DNA of 64,000 bases from positions 248,001-312,000 of the forward strand of contig NZ_KQ033878.1 in the NCBI RefSeq assembly GCF_000967245.1. Direction: 5' to 3'. This document shows, piece by piece, positions 36,941-45,881 of this stretch. The notes beneath the pieces were generated by a model. That model had not been told where the DNA came from. It made no database searches and saw only the letters and a program-made list of their open reading frames with translations. The DNA comes from Bombilactobacillus mellis (GTDB taxonomy: Bacteria; Bacillota; Bacilli; Lactobacillales; Lactobacillaceae). Made by a program: the position numbers and the translations under genes. The first letter of the stretch is position 1. Every line of letters begins with the position of its first letter.

Positions 36941-36974
36941 AAAAAAAGATCCCGAATTTTTCGGGATCTTTTTA
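36941..36974 (-). terminator. Terminator between yebC and comGA
   Basis: AGATCCCGAA and TTCGGGATCT (36947-36956 and 36960-36969) form a 10-bp stem with a 3-nt loop, extended by A/T pairs. T-runs follow on both strands. It ends the yebC transcript. Confidence 0.85.
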
Positions 36975-36981
36975 ATTGCTT

Positions 36982-37713
36982 CTATTCGTCTTCCTCAGCT
37001 GCCGCTGTATAAACTTCAGAAACATCATCGTCATCTTCTAATTGATCAATCATATGTTCAAATTGTTCTTTTTTATCTTCTGGAACAGGTACTGTATTTT
37101 TCGGAATCATTGTTAAAGAAGCATTGGCTAATTGATAGCCCTTAGCTTCTAAGGCATCTCGAACAGCTGAAAACTCTTTAGGATCAGTATAAATTTCATA
37201 AGCGTCATCAGAAGTCCGTAAATCATCTGCGCCTGCTTCCATTAAATCTTCTAACATTTGATCTTCATCGGCATCTGTTGTGGAACGGTCAATCACAATA
37301 TAACCTTTACGATCAAACAAATAAGAAACTGATCCAGCAGAACCCATGCTGCCGCCATTACGGGTAATAGCTACCCGCACAGAAGTAGCTGTTCGATTCT
37401 TATTATCAGTTAAAGCATTAACTAAAACTGCTACTCCACCAGGTGCATAACCTTCATAAGTTATTTCTTCATAATTAGCCCCGCCAGCACCGGAAGCTTT
37501 GTCAATCGCACGTTTAATATTGTCTTTAGGCATATTGGCAGCACGTGCTTTATCCATCACCAAACGAAGAGCTGCGTTATTCGCTGGGTCAGGATCACCA
37601 CTCTTTGCTGCCATATAAATCTCGCGGGAAAGTTTTTGAAAAATTTTGCCTCGCTTTGCGTCTTGGGCATTTTTACGTCCTTGGATATTATGCCACTTAG
37701 AATGTCCTGACAT
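36982..37713 (-). CDS. yebC: YebC/PmpR-family (TACO1-like) protein
   Basis: The 243-residue protein has the family start [23 protein letters not shown] (given in full only to residue 20 in most members), with the three-domain YebC layout and an acidic C-terminus. Family members were long called transcription regulators. Recent work on YebC and TACO1 supports a role in translation of difficult peptide stretches. The length is normal. It appears to have its own transcript ending at the 36941-36974 terminator. Confidence 0.93.
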   Translation of the reverse strand: MSGHSKWHNIQGRKNAQDAKRGKIFQKLSREIYMAAKSGDPDPANNAALRLVMDKARAANMPKDNIKRAIDKASGAGGANYEEITYEGYAPGGVAVLVNALTDNKNRTATSVRVAITRNGGSMGSAGSVSYLFDRKGYIVIDRSTTDADEDQMLEDLMEAGADDLRTSDDAYEIYTDPKEFSAVRDALEAKGYQLANASLTMIPKNTVPVPEDKKEQFEHMIDQLEDDDDVSEVYTAAAEEDE

Positions 37714-37790
37714 CCGCTAACTCCTTCTTTCTCTGTTTAGTGTAAAAAACATAAAACCGTATATTATCATACCAGAATATTGCTTTTGCT

Positions 37791-38294
37791 TCAATCTTTT
37801 TTACTTAATTTTTGATAAACCAGTAAGATCAAGACTGTTATAATTATTCCACAACAAGCTCCGGCACTATCTAACATCACATCTTCCACCAATGGTGTTC
37901 GTCCAAAAGTCAGCATTTCATGAAATTCATCAAAACTGGCCCAGCCGGTAACTGTAAACCAAGCCACCCAAGGTGCGAGAAACCGATTGTGCATTTCATC
38001 TTTTAAAAACCAAAAAGTTACAATGCCTAATAAACCAAAAATACTAAAATGGGCCAATTTACGGATAAAAAATTCTACTAACTTAAAATAGCCAACAGCA
38101 GCAATGGATTCTTCTTTGCCCGCATAGATAAATTTGATATTACTTAAAGTGTCATATCCGGGTTGGCCAGCTAAATAATGTTTCAAAAAGGGAATCAAAG
38201 TTTGTTGCTGATAACTCATGGAAGAACTGAGGAAAAGTCCACCGATAATTAACACAATGAGCAGCAGGGCCAGCCACTGGAAACTTTTTTTCAT
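37791..38294 (-). CDS. VanZ-family membrane protein (second copy)
   Basis: The 167-residue protein has four hydrophobic helices and the VanZ pattern FFIRKLAHFSIFG. A typical DEFHEMLTFGRTPLVEDVMLD segment follows, with its acidic residues. It is only distantly similar to the 19080-19682 protein. No adjacent glycopeptide-resistance genes are present and the function is unknown. Confidence 0.85.
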   Translation of the reverse strand: MKKSFQWLALLLIVLIIGGLFLSSSMSYQQQTLIPFLKHYLAGQPGYDTLSNIKFIYAGKEESIAAVGYFKLVEFFIRKLAHFSIFGLLGIVTFWFLKDEMHNRFLAPWVAWFTVTGWASFDEFHEMLTFGRTPLVEDVMLDSAGACCGIIITVLILLVYQKLSKKD

Positions 38295-38356
38295 TTATAC
38301 TAACCTCATTAAATTCTTTACTAAGAGTAATTTTAATACTAAAAGTAAGCTTCCAC

Positions 38357-38402
38357 CAAAAAAGATAGAATTAAAGATTGATCTTTCTTTATTCTATCTT
38401 TG
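38357..38402 (-). terminator. Terminator-like hairpin after the PTS relic
   Basis: AGATAGAAT (38363-38371) and ATTCTATCT (38391-38399) pair, with an inner AAAGAT/ATCTTT extension, and are followed on the minus strand by six Ts. It probably ended the former PTS transcript. Confidence 0.6.
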
Positions 38403-38848
38403 CGGACAAATGTCGATTATGCGGTAATTTTTTAATAAATAAACTAAATTTTTTACTTTGATCTAATTTTTCAAAAATTTGTAAATATTTATCTAAAATA
38501 ATAGCATCCATAAAAATGGTCACAGCTATCGGTTAAAAATAATTCCAATGGTCAACGGATCTAATTTATCATACCGCGCCAGTGAAGAGGCTATCCCAAA
38601 AGTGGCATAAAACGACAAAATACCAACAGTAAAACGAAAAGGTATATCTAATATTTATTGATAAGGGGCTAAAAAATGAGCCACAGCCGGAATGGGCATA
38701 TTTGATAAGATTGTAAAAAAAGAACCTACAATTGTTAAAGGTAAAGTAGAAATAATCCCTTTCCTGATAGCAGCCATATGTCTTTGCTGTCCCAATTTAT
38801 TAGCTACCAGTACAACTTTTTTCTCTAAAAATTGACAAAATTATTCAT
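38389..38848 (-). pseudogene. Truncated cellobiose/lactose-type PTS EIIC gene
   Basis: On the minus strand an AGGAGA site precedes an ATG at 38848. The frame then reads MNNFVNF, stop, RKKVVLVANKLGQQRHMAAI, followed by STLPLTIVGSFFTILSNMPI and, after another stop, LDIPFRFTVGILSFYATFGI. This is the conserved N-terminus of LacE/CelB-type EIIC permeases. After about 110 residues the likeness ends and a different frame continues to a stop at 38389. Two internal stops plus loss of most of the usual 430 residues make it non-functional. Confidence 0.8.
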
Positions 38849-39096
38849 GATCTTTCTCCTTTTAGATCAGTCATAAGACACATGATATTGGGAAATTTCA
38901 GGTCTAACTACTAAAAAACAATTTCATCATCTTAGGAAAAGAATTATAAAAAGCTCACTTGGCTTCAATTTCAAAAGTCTTATTTTTATAAAAACAATAT
39001 TAGTACAACTGCAAGAATTCTAGATTATAAAAACTACTTTTTCACTGTTAGCAAAACCAAGTCTCACCTAAAAATCGGTCTCCATTAATTAATAAA

Positions 39097-40908
39097 CTAT
39101 TCTACTGTCACACTTTTGGCTAAATTTCGCGGCTGGTCAACGTCGTTTCCACGTTCAACCGCTGTATAATATGCAAATAACTGGGCAGGAACTATCGCAA
39201 CCAAAGGCATCAAGCGTTCATCTAAATCAGCTACAACTAATTGATCTCCTTCTTGAGCCAAACTTTGTTTACTGATAATTAAAGTATGTGCACCCCGACT
39301 TAAAACTTCTTTGACATTACTTCTCGTATGTGCCGCCGTACTTTGTTCTAAAATAAAGGCAACAACTGGTGTTTGTTCTTCAATTAAAGCAATTGTTCCA
39401 TGTTTTAATTCTCCTGCAGCAAAACCTTCAGCATGCACATATGAAACTTCTTTTAATTTTAAAGCTGCCTCAATGGCAACAGCATAACCGTTCCCTCGGC
39501 CAATAAAGAAAGCCGCGTTTTGCTGAGCAAAATAATCATGACTTAATTGTTCCAAATAATCTTTTTGATCAACAATAGTTTGAATGGCATTAGCCGCAAG
39601 ACCCAATTGCTGAGCGACATCTAACTCGCTGGCTGCTGCAATTTTCTTTCGTAAACCTAATTTTTGAGCCAGAATCGCCTGAACAGCAATTTGGGCAATA
39701 TAAGCTTTAGTAGAAGCAACAGCAACCTCTGGGCCCGCACATAAAGGCAGACTGTATTCAGCTTCTCTTGCCAGAGTAGAATTGATAACATTAGTAATTG
39801 TTAACGTAGGATAATTTAAGTGCCGCACTTGATCTAACACCTGCCGACTATCAGCAGTTTCTCCACTTTGACTTAAGAAAATAAAAAACGGATGTGCAGA
39901 AAGTTTCGGCATATGATAACCAAATTCACTGGCTAATTGAACTTCCACAGGAATATCTGCTAATTCTTCAAATAATTGTCGCGCCACTAAACCGGCATGA
40001 TAACTGGTACCTGCGGCTACAATATATAAGCGGTCTGCCTTTTGTAAATCGTCTAACAACTGTGGAGCCAGCTTATCTTGCTCTGAAGAATAATAGTACT
40101 CACTAATTCGCCGTAAGACAGCTGGTTGTTCATCAATTTCTTTGAGCATATAACTGTCGTAAGTTCCCTTAGAAAGATCATTAGCATCCATTTGCACTTG
40201 ATAAGGCTGTCTTTGGACCGGCTGATTATCTAAAGTTGTTAGTTGCACATTATCCTTAGTAATTATTCCCATTTCGCCGTCATGAATCTCTAAAAAGGTA
40301 TCAGTTTGATCCAAAAAGGCCAAAGCATCCGAACAAATCAAATTATAACCGGCTGCTAGACCTATTAATAAAGGGCTCTTATTTTTAGCAATAAAAATCT
40401 TATCCGGTTCTTGACGATCCATTAAGGCAAAAGCATAGGAGCCTTCCAATAACTGCAAAGTTTTGCGAAAAGCTGTTAAAGCATCAACTTGATCTGTTAC
40501 CGCAAAATAATCAACCAGTTGAACTACTACTTCAGAATCAGTATCACTTTGAAATTCTACTCCTGTTAAATATTTAGCTTTCAGCTCTGCAAAATTATTA
40601 ATTACTCCGTTATGCACTAAATAAAAACGCCGATCTTGAGAAAAATGCGGATGCGCATTACTTTGACTAGGTTTACCGTGAGTGGCCCAGCGAGTATGAC
40701 CAATCCCGGTTATTCCGCTATCCTCATTAGTGATTGCTTGTTGCAAATTAACGATTTTTCCTACACGTTTAATTAAATGGTCATTCCCATGTTGGTCATT
40801 AACATATATTCCTGCAGAATCATAGCCTCGATATTCTAGTCTTTTTAATCCTGATAACAGTATTTCCGTGGCATTATTGTTGCCAACCACGCCTATAACT
40901 CCACACAT
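39097..40908 (-). CDS. glmS: Glutamine-fructose-6-phosphate aminotransferase (isomerizing)
   Basis: It makes glucosamine 6-phosphate, the first step to UDP-GlcNAc for peptidoglycan. The 603-residue protein has an N-terminal class II glutamine amidotransferase domain with catalytic Cys after Met (MCGVIGVVG). Two SIS domains follow with SQSGETADS and CAGPEVAVASTKA, and the C-terminus NLAKSVTVE is typical. No glmS ribozyme is seen in the 234-nt upstream region. Instead three ATTGGTAT motifs surround the promoter (listed separately). Confidence 0.96.
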   Translation of the reverse strand: MCGVIGVVGNNNATEILLSGLKRLEYRGYDSAGIYVNDQHGNDHLIKRVGKIVNLQQAITNEDSGITGIGHTRWATHGKPSQSNAHPHFSQDRRFYLVHNGVINNFAELKAKYLTGVEFQSDTDSEVVVQLVDYFAVTDQVDALTAFRKTLQLLEGSYAFALMDRQEPDKIFIAKNKSPLLIGLAAGYNLICSDALAFLDQTDTFLEIHDGEMGIITKDNVQLTTLDNQPVQRQPYQVQMDANDLSKGTYDSYMLKEIDEQPAVLRRISEYYYSSEQDKLAPQLLDDLQKADRLYIVAAGTSYHAGLVARQLFEELADIPVEVQLASEFGYHMPKLSAHPFFIFLSQSGETADSRQVLDQVRHLNYPTLTITNVINSTLAREAEYSLPLCAGPEVAVASTKAYIAQIAVQAILAQKLGLRKKIAAASELDVAQQLGLAANAIQTIVDQKDYLEQLSHDYFAQQNAAFFIGRGNGYAVAIEAALKLKEVSYVHAEGFAAGELKHGTIALIEEQTPVVAFILEQSTAAHTRSNVKEVLSRGAHTLIISKQSLAQEGDQLVVADLDERLMPLVAIVPAQLFAYYTAVERGNDVDQPRNLAKSVTVE

Positions 40909-40924
40909 AAATTTCTCTCCTAAA

Positions 40925-40941
40925 ATTGGTATAGTCCTAAT
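40925..40941. promoter_or_regulatory. Putative NagR/GntR-type operator in the glmS leader
   Basis: ATTGGTATAGTCCTAAT is an imperfect palindrome close to the ATTGGTATAGACCAAT-like sites bound by NagR-type GntR regulators. It lies in the glmS 5' untranslated region, 17 nt upstream of the start codon. Confidence 0.55.
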
Positions 40942-40966
40942 TAGTTGAATATAACATCACTCAACA

Positions 40967-40974
40967 ATTGGTAT
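40967..40974. promoter_or_regulatory. Putative operator half-site overlapping the glmS -10 box
   Basis: ATTGGTAT on the plus strand reads ATACCAAT on the minus strand, directly joined to and sharing two bases with the glmS -10 box TAAGAT. A bound regulator here would block the polymerase. Confidence 0.5.
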
Positions 40975-41002
40975 CTTAGCAATATAGGATATAATTGTCA
41001 AT
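40973..41002 (-). promoter_or_regulatory. Promoter of glmS
   Basis: The minus strand has a perfect TTGACA (41002-40997), an 18-nt or shorter spacer (17-18 nt) and TAAGAT (40978-40973). Transcription would begin about 60 nt before the start codon. Confidence 0.7.
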
Positions 41003-41013
41003 AAATATCTATA

Positions 41014-41021
41014 ATTGGTAT
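41014..41021. promoter_or_regulatory. Third ATTGGTAT motif upstream of the glmS -35 box
   Basis: A further exact ATTGGTAT in the same orientation stands 12 nt upstream of the -35 box, making three sites in about 100 nt. Confidence 0.45.
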
Positions 41022-41142
41022 GCCTATTTTTCTTCTCTTTTTATCAAGCCTTTTCAAGTAATCGTTCCTTAATTATAAATTTACTGTATTCTTAATAATA
41101 CTAGTATGATATTATTAAATTTATAAAAGGAGTCCAGTAAAA

Positions 41143-41478
41143 ATGAAAACGATTTTAGCAACTATTCGCTTTCCTAGTGAACTCTATCAACAATTAAAGA
41201 GTGCCGCCCAAGCGCAAAATATTAGTATTGATCAACTTATTATTCAAAGTGTTCGACAAGCTCTACAAAATAATGAGATTCCGTCTATTGAAAATCAGCT
41301 AGTACTCAATCAAATAGTAAGTCCAGCGCAAATTTTTCCAGAAAGTGGTTTACTTAAAGTTAACGGGATTTTTTACCGTTATTTAACTGAAAATAATGCA
41401 CCCATTCTGAATTCGACGGCCTATTTAGTGATTGGCGTTACCGGTAATATACTTACCATTAGAGCAATTAAAAAGTGA
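41143..41478 (+). CDS. Ribbon-helix-helix protein with C-terminal NfeD-like domain
   Basis: The 111-residue protein seems to join two domains. Residues 3-41 (ILATIRFPSELYQQLKSAAQ, then ISIDQLIIQSVRQAL) fit a CopG/Arc-type ribbon-helix-helix. Residues 69-108 (GLLKVNGIFYRYL, PILNSTAYLVIGVTGNILTI) fit the small OB-fold C-terminal domain of NfeD proteins. NfeD partners of SPFH proteins usually carry membrane helices, absent here. The next gene, 9 nt downstream, encodes an SPFH protein, which supports the NfeD reading. Role unknown. AAAGGAG precedes the ATG. Confidence 0.65.
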   Translation: MKTILATIRFPSELYQQLKSAAQAQNISIDQLIIQSVRQALQNNEIPSIENQLVLNQIVSPAQIFPESGLLKVNGIFYRYLTENNAPILNSTAYLVIGVTGNILTIRAIKK

Positions 41479-41487
41479 GGTTAGACA

Positions 41488-42372
41488 ATGCCCTTAGGAA
41501 TTAAAATAGTACCCCAAAACTGTCAAGGATTAGTAGAACTATTTGGTAAATATCAACGTAGTGTTGAATCAGGTCTGCATTTTTATATTCCCCTTGTCCA
41601 GCATATTCGGACAGTCAGTTTAGCTATGCAACCAATTGAACTGCCGCACTATTCGATTATTACTAAGGATAATGCTGAAGTTTCTACTTCCATTACCCTT
41701 AATTACCATGTTACAGATGCTGTTAAATATGAATATAATAATACTGATTCCGTAGAATCAATGGCCCAGCTAGTCAGAGGACATTTACGCGATATTATTG
41801 GCCGCATGGAATTAAATGATGCCTTAGGCTCCACGGCTAAAATTAATGCTGATTTATCTGTAGCAATTGGCGATTTAACCAATACATATGGTATTAATGT
41901 TGATCGGATCAATATTGATGAATTACTGCCTTCAGAAGAAATTCAACGGGCAATGGACAAACAGTTAACCGCCGATCGGCAACGGATTGCTACTATTGCT
42001 AAAGCCGAAGGTGAAGCTGAATCGATTCGCCTTACCAATGAAGCCAAAAATAACGCTTTAATTGCAACTGCTAAAGCGCAGGCAGAAGCAACCCGGACTA
42101 AGGCTGATGCGGAGCGTTATCGGATTGATACCGTTCAAGCAGGTTTAACCCATGCGGATGAAAAATATTTTCAGAATCAATCAATTAATGCTTATAGTAA
42201 ATTAGCTGCTTCACCAGCTAATATTGTGGTTGTGCCTAACAATGACAATAGTAATTACGGTCAGACGGCACTTTTAGCACAGGCTATTACTAATCACGAT
42301 AAAAATTCAAAGCCTAGTAAAGACGTCCAAGCCCAAAAAGACGAACCAACAAGTCTGGAAGAACATAATTAA
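41488..42372 (+). CDS. SPFH/Band 7 (stomatin-like) protein without obvious membrane anchor
   Basis: The 294-residue protein has a Band 7 domain (about 8-170), with ELFGKYQRSVESGLHFYIPL and RINIDELLPSEEIQRAM. An Ala/Glu/Lys-rich coiled-coil (about 165-225) and a hydrophilic tail follow. Stomatin and flotillin relatives form membrane microdomain scaffolds and usually start with a hydrophobic anchor. Here the protein begins MPLGIKIVPQNCQG with no helix, and the GAGGTTAG site fixes this start. The protein may attach through a partner or be peripheral. It follows the RHH-NfeD gene. Confidence 0.85.
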   Translation: MPLGIKIVPQNCQGLVELFGKYQRSVESGLHFYIPLVQHIRTVSLAMQPIELPHYSIITKDNAEVSTSITLNYHVTDAVKYEYNNTDSVESMAQLVRGHLRDIIGRMELNDALGSTAKINADLSVAIGDLTNTYGINVDRINIDELLPSEEIQRAMDKQLTADRQRIATIAKAEGEAESIRLTNEAKNNALIATAKAQAEATRTKADAERYRIDTVQAGLTHADEKYFQNQSINAYSKLAASPANIVVVPNNDNSNYGQTALLAQAITNHDKNSKPSKDVQAQKDEPTSLEEHN

Positions 42373-42572
42373 AATTTAGATTTTACATTAATTGGTTTAT
42401 AATCAGGATGAATTTTATAATATAGGTTAAATATTATAAATAACCTCATAGTACAGTTTTTCAACCACTAAAATATATCCTTTTTATTCATCAAAATGAA
42501 CATTAACCAAAATTTTCCAGTTATTATTTTTCATGGTAACTCTTTGATTAAGAAAAATATTTTTTCAAAAAG

Positions 42573-42612
42573 AAAAAAGCTTATCTTCAAAAAACACGAT
42601 AAGCTTTTTATT
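42573..42612. terminator. Bidirectional terminator between the SPFH gene and glmM
   Basis: AAAAAGCTTATC (42574-42585) and GATAAGCTTTTT (42598-42609) form a 12-bp stem, with T-runs in both directions. It separates convergent transcripts. Confidence 0.82.
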
Positions 42613-42626
42613 TTATCTAATTATTC

Positions 42627-43982
42627 TTAAAATCCCATTTCATTTTGAACTACACGGGCAATTTGCTGCGTGTATTGATTAGCCTGCTCTTCAGTAGCGG
42701 CCTCAACCATAATTCTTAGTAAAGGTTCCGTTCCACTCGGCCGAACTAAGACACGACCGTCACCATTCATTTCTTTTTCGACTGTATCAATTTCAGCCTG
42801 AATAGCAGGATAGTTACGCCAATTTCTCTTATCAGCAACCTTAATATTAACTAATTTTTGCGGATAAGTTTTTACCGGTGCGGCTAATTCAGACAAACTT
42901 TTACCAGTTTGTTTAATAACATTTAACAATTGGATTCCGGTCAACATACCATCGCCAGTATTATGAACATCAAATATAATGATATGTCCGGACTGTTCAC
43001 CGCCCAAGTTATAACCATTTTTCACAATTTCTGCTGCCACATGACGATCGCCTACAGCGGTTTGCACTGACTTCATTCCGTTAGCCGCCAAAGCTTTATA
43101 TAATCCTAAATTACTCATCACCGTGGTCACGACGGTATCTTTTTTTAAACGGCCGTGATCTTTAAAATAGCTTCCCAAAATATACATAATTTTATCGCCA
43201 TCAACAATATTGCCTTTTTCATCAACCGCGATACAACGATCACCATCACCGTCAAAAGCCAGTCCTGCCTGAGCATTTTGGGCAACAACTTCTCGAGCCA
43301 GTTTTTCCGGATGAGTAGAACCAACACCGTCATTAATATTCGTACCATCCGGATTAGTGGCTATAGTGGTAAAATCTACATTTAAGTCAGCATACAATTT
43401 TGTCAATAAATCACTGGTAGAACCATTAGCACCATCTAAAACTACTTTAATTCCTGATAGATCTTCAGAAATACTCTGTCGTAAAAATTCTAAATATTTG
43501 AGCGAACCTTCTTTATAACTTTCTAACGTTCCCAGTCCTTCCGCTGCCGGACGTGGCAAGCTATCAACTTCTTGGTCTAAGAAATGTTCGATTTCCTCTT
43601 CCGTAGAATCTTTCAATTTATAACCGTCAGGTCCAAAAAATTTAATCCCATTGTCACTGGCCGGATTATGGGAAGCAGAAATCATTATTCCCGCATCCGC
43701 ATCTTGGACTTTAACCAAATAGGCTACGGCCGGAGTAGTAATAACACCTAAGTCCAAAACCTCAATTCCAACTGATAATAGTCCTGAAATTAAGGCCATT
43801 TCCAACATTTGCCCAGATTTTCTTGTATCGCGAGCAACTAAAACTGTTGGTCTGTCATCATCTTTATCTTTTTGTTCTGATAAAACGTAACCTCCGCAAC
43901 GACCTAATTTAAAAGCCAGTTCCGGAGAGAGTTCTTTATTAGCAACTCCGCGAACTCCATCAGTACCAAAATATTTAACCAT
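42627..43982 (-). CDS. glmM: Phosphoglucosamine mutase
   Basis: It interconverts glucosamine 6-phosphate and glucosamine 1-phosphate. The 451-residue protein starts with FGTDGVRG and has the phosphoserine loop [12 protein letters not shown] (S104). The metal loop is DGDGDRC and the phosphate-binding end [12 protein letters not shown]. As the last gene of murB-cdaA-cdaR-glmM it shows the conserved cdaA-cdaR-glmM linkage, in which GlmM can bind and inhibit CdaA. Confidence 0.96.
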   Translation of the reverse strand: MVKYFGTDGVRGVANKELSPELAFKLGRCGGYVLSEQKDKDDDRPTVLVARDTRKSGQMLEMALISGLLSVGIEVLDLGVITTPAVAYLVKVQDADAGIMISASHNPASDNGIKFFGPDGYKLKDSTEEEIEHFLDQEVDSLPRPAAEGLGTLESYKEGSLKYLEFLRQSISEDLSGIKVVLDGANGSTSDLLTKLYADLNVDFTTIATNPDGTNINDGVGSTHPEKLAREVVAQNAQAGLAFDGDGDRCIAVDEKGNIVDGDKIMYILGSYFKDHGRLKKDTVVTTVMSNLGLYKALAANGMKSVQTAVGDRHVAAEIVKNGYNLGGEQSGHIIIFDVHNTGDGMLTGIQLLNVIKQTGKSLSELAAPVKTYPQKLVNIKVADKRNWRNYPAIQAEIDTVEKEMNGDGRVLVRPSGTEPLLRIMVEAATEEQANQYTQQIARVVQNEMGF

Positions 43983-44017
43983 CTTTATTTTTACCTCTTA
44001 CTTGCTTATTTATTAAT

Positions 44018-45028
44018 TCATTGATTGCTTCCATTAATTTCACCACTATTAGTAGTATTCGATTCAGAGTCATCTCCGCGGTGAATATATACTTTAATAG
44101 TGCGCGGGCTTGAGTCTATGATATCAGATTTCACCTGATTAAGGGTTATTATTTCATAATTCTTCTTATCTAACTTATTAACATCAATTGGAATTTCCAG
44201 TTCATTAATCTTATCTAAGACAGACTTACGAGCAAAAATTGTGACCGCCGATATCTCGGACGAAAAACTATAGGTCTTGTCACTAGAGCCGGTTTGGGTA
44301 AATTTAACGGGAACTCTTTTTTTCGGCAAAGAAATCGGAATTTTAACATTAGCAGTTTGCGGAGACAAGAGAACTGATAAGGTATGACCTTGACTGTCTA
44401 AGGCTTGTAACAGTACTTCACGATTAAAATCAGTCGTGGAATCCTTCGGCAAATTAGCACGTGCGACAATTTGACTTACTTTCTGCACTTCCGAGCGGGC
44501 TCCGACAACTTGTACTACTTGTGGACGAACAGAGATTTCCCCCACCTGATAGCCTTCAGCTACTCCGGCACTATTATAGGCTGTTTGAATAGGGAAAGTT
44601 TTTTCCATGCGCGGTTCAATATCAATATCTACATATTCCGGTTTAATACTATACTTTAACTCACGATTTAAACCATTTTGACGAACACGAACTCGATGCT
44701 TGCCAATTCCTAATTGCCGTAAATCAATGTAAGTAGTAAAATTTTGCGTATTTTTGGTAGCTGTGACTAAAGCCGCAGGTCCCTGGATTTTAACTGCTAC
44801 TTGTTTCGGATATCCAGTGACAAAAAAACTATTAGAATCCACATCTACTTGTAAGCTCATATTAACTGTGGCTGTTTTTTCAGCTACAGCCACATTATTA
44901 GAGTTAGTAGCATTACGGGTGCTGCCAATACTGGGAGCAGAAACACTAACATAAATCCAGATTGCTAAAGCCAAAGATAAGAGCATATAAAAATATTTAG
45001 AATTAGTAAACTGACGCCATTTATTCAT
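44018..45028 (-). CDS. cdaR: CdaA regulator CdaR (YbbR-domain protein)
   Basis: The 336-residue protein has one N-terminal transmembrane helix (about 12-32), then three or so extracytoplasmic YbbR repeats, seen in VAVKIQGPAALVTATK and VQVVGARSEVQKV, and a polar tail. In Firmicutes it binds CdaA and modulates c-di-AMP synthesis. Its start overlaps cdaA by 4 nt. Confidence 0.9.
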   Translation of the reverse strand: MNKWRQFTNSKYFYMLLSLALAIWIYVSVSAPSIGSTRNATNSNNVAVAEKTATVNMSLQVDVDSNSFFVTGYPKQVAVKIQGPAALVTATKNTQNFTTYIDLRQLGIGKHRVRVRQNGLNRELKYSIKPEYVDIDIEPRMEKTFPIQTAYNSAGVAEGYQVGEISVRPQVVQVVGARSEVQKVSQIVARANLPKDSTTDFNREVLLQALDSQGHTLSVLLSPQTANVKIPISLPKKRVPVKFTQTGSSDKTYSFSSEISAVTIFARKSVLDKINELEIPIDVNKLDKKNYEIITLNQVKSDIIDSSPRTIKVYIHRGDDSESNTTNSGEINGSNQ

Positions 45029-45864
45029 TTAGTATTTTCTCCTTTATGCCCGGTTAAAAGACTACTCAAAAAGGATTTAGTTTTTTCTTCCCGCGGTTCT
45101 AATTGGGCTCGCAAGTAATTGAGATAATCCTCACGACTTAAATCTTGCAGCATGTGATTTTTGTGAGTAATCATAACACTGCCGGTTTCTTCAGAAACTA
45201 CAACCGTCAAAGCATCAGTCACTTCGCTAATACCTACAGCTGCTCGATGTCGGGTACCTAGCTTCTTAGGAATAGCATTGCTTTCAGACAAAGGTAAATA
45301 GGCCGCTGCTACTTCGACTTTGTTCTTATTAACGATTACCGCTCCATCATGTAACGGAGTATTGGGAATAAAAATATTGATTAATAATTCACCCGTAACA
45401 TCGGCATTGAGCTTAATGCCAGTTTCCACATATTCTTCTAAGCCGGTATCCATCTGGATTGTAATTAACGCCCCAATCCGTCTTTTTGACATATACTGAA
45501 TGGATTTATCCAAAGCTTGAATTAAGTTATCTGCAATATCTTTTTGTTCATTTTTAACAGGCAAAAAGATGGGAATGCGGCCCAATTTCTCTAATCCACG
45601 GCGAATTTCCGGAGCAAAAATAATGATAATTACAATTACAGCCCAATTAAAAACTTGATCAGTTAAATAAGCCACCGTGTGAAGATTTAAAAACCAGCTA
45701 ATCAATTTTATAATAATAATAATTAATAAACCCTTTAATAACTGAATAGCTTTTGTACCGCGAATAAGCATCAATAGTTTATAAATCAAAAACCAAACAA
45801 ATAAAACATCAATAATATTGGTTAAAGTATTGAGCGTAAATAAGTTACTGATAAAATTTTGCAT
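45025..45864 (-). CDS. cdaA: Diadenylate cyclase CdaA
   Basis: It makes the second messenger c-di-AMP from two ATP at the membrane. The 279-residue protein has three transmembrane helices (about 15-85) and a DAC domain (about 105-265). The active-site motifs are DGAVIV (173-178) and GTRHRAAVG (203-211). c-di-AMP controls potassium and osmolyte transport and cell-wall balance, which fits the linkage to murB and glmM. Confidence 0.95.
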   Translation of the reverse strand: MQNFISNLFTLNTLTNIIDVLFVWFLIYKLLMLIRGTKAIQLLKGLLIIIIIKLISWFLNLHTVAYLTDQVFNWAVIVIIIIFAPEIRRGLEKLGRIPIFLPVKNEQKDIADNLIQALDKSIQYMSKRRIGALITIQMDTGLEEYVETGIKLNADVTGELLINIFIPNTPLHDGAVIVNKNKVEVAAAYLPLSESNAIPKKLGTRHRAAVGISEVTDALTVVVSEETGSVMITHKNHMLQDLSREDYLNYLRAQLEPREEKTKSFLSSLLTGHKGENTK

Positions 45865-45881
45865 AGGATCATCCTTAATTT

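Larger units (their letters stand above)
38295..39096. other. Intergenic tract with a decayed PTS gene
   Basis: About 800 nt between the second VanZ gene and glmS. It contains the PTS EIIC relic (38389-38848) and its apparent terminator. From 38849 to 39096 I see nothing recognisable. Confidence 0.7.

Noticed and set aside
40909-41000. Possible glmS ribozyme upstream of glmS
   Set aside because: The leader from the predicted promoter is only about 60 nt, too short for the ribozyme, and none of its conserved core is visible. Operator-like sites are present instead.
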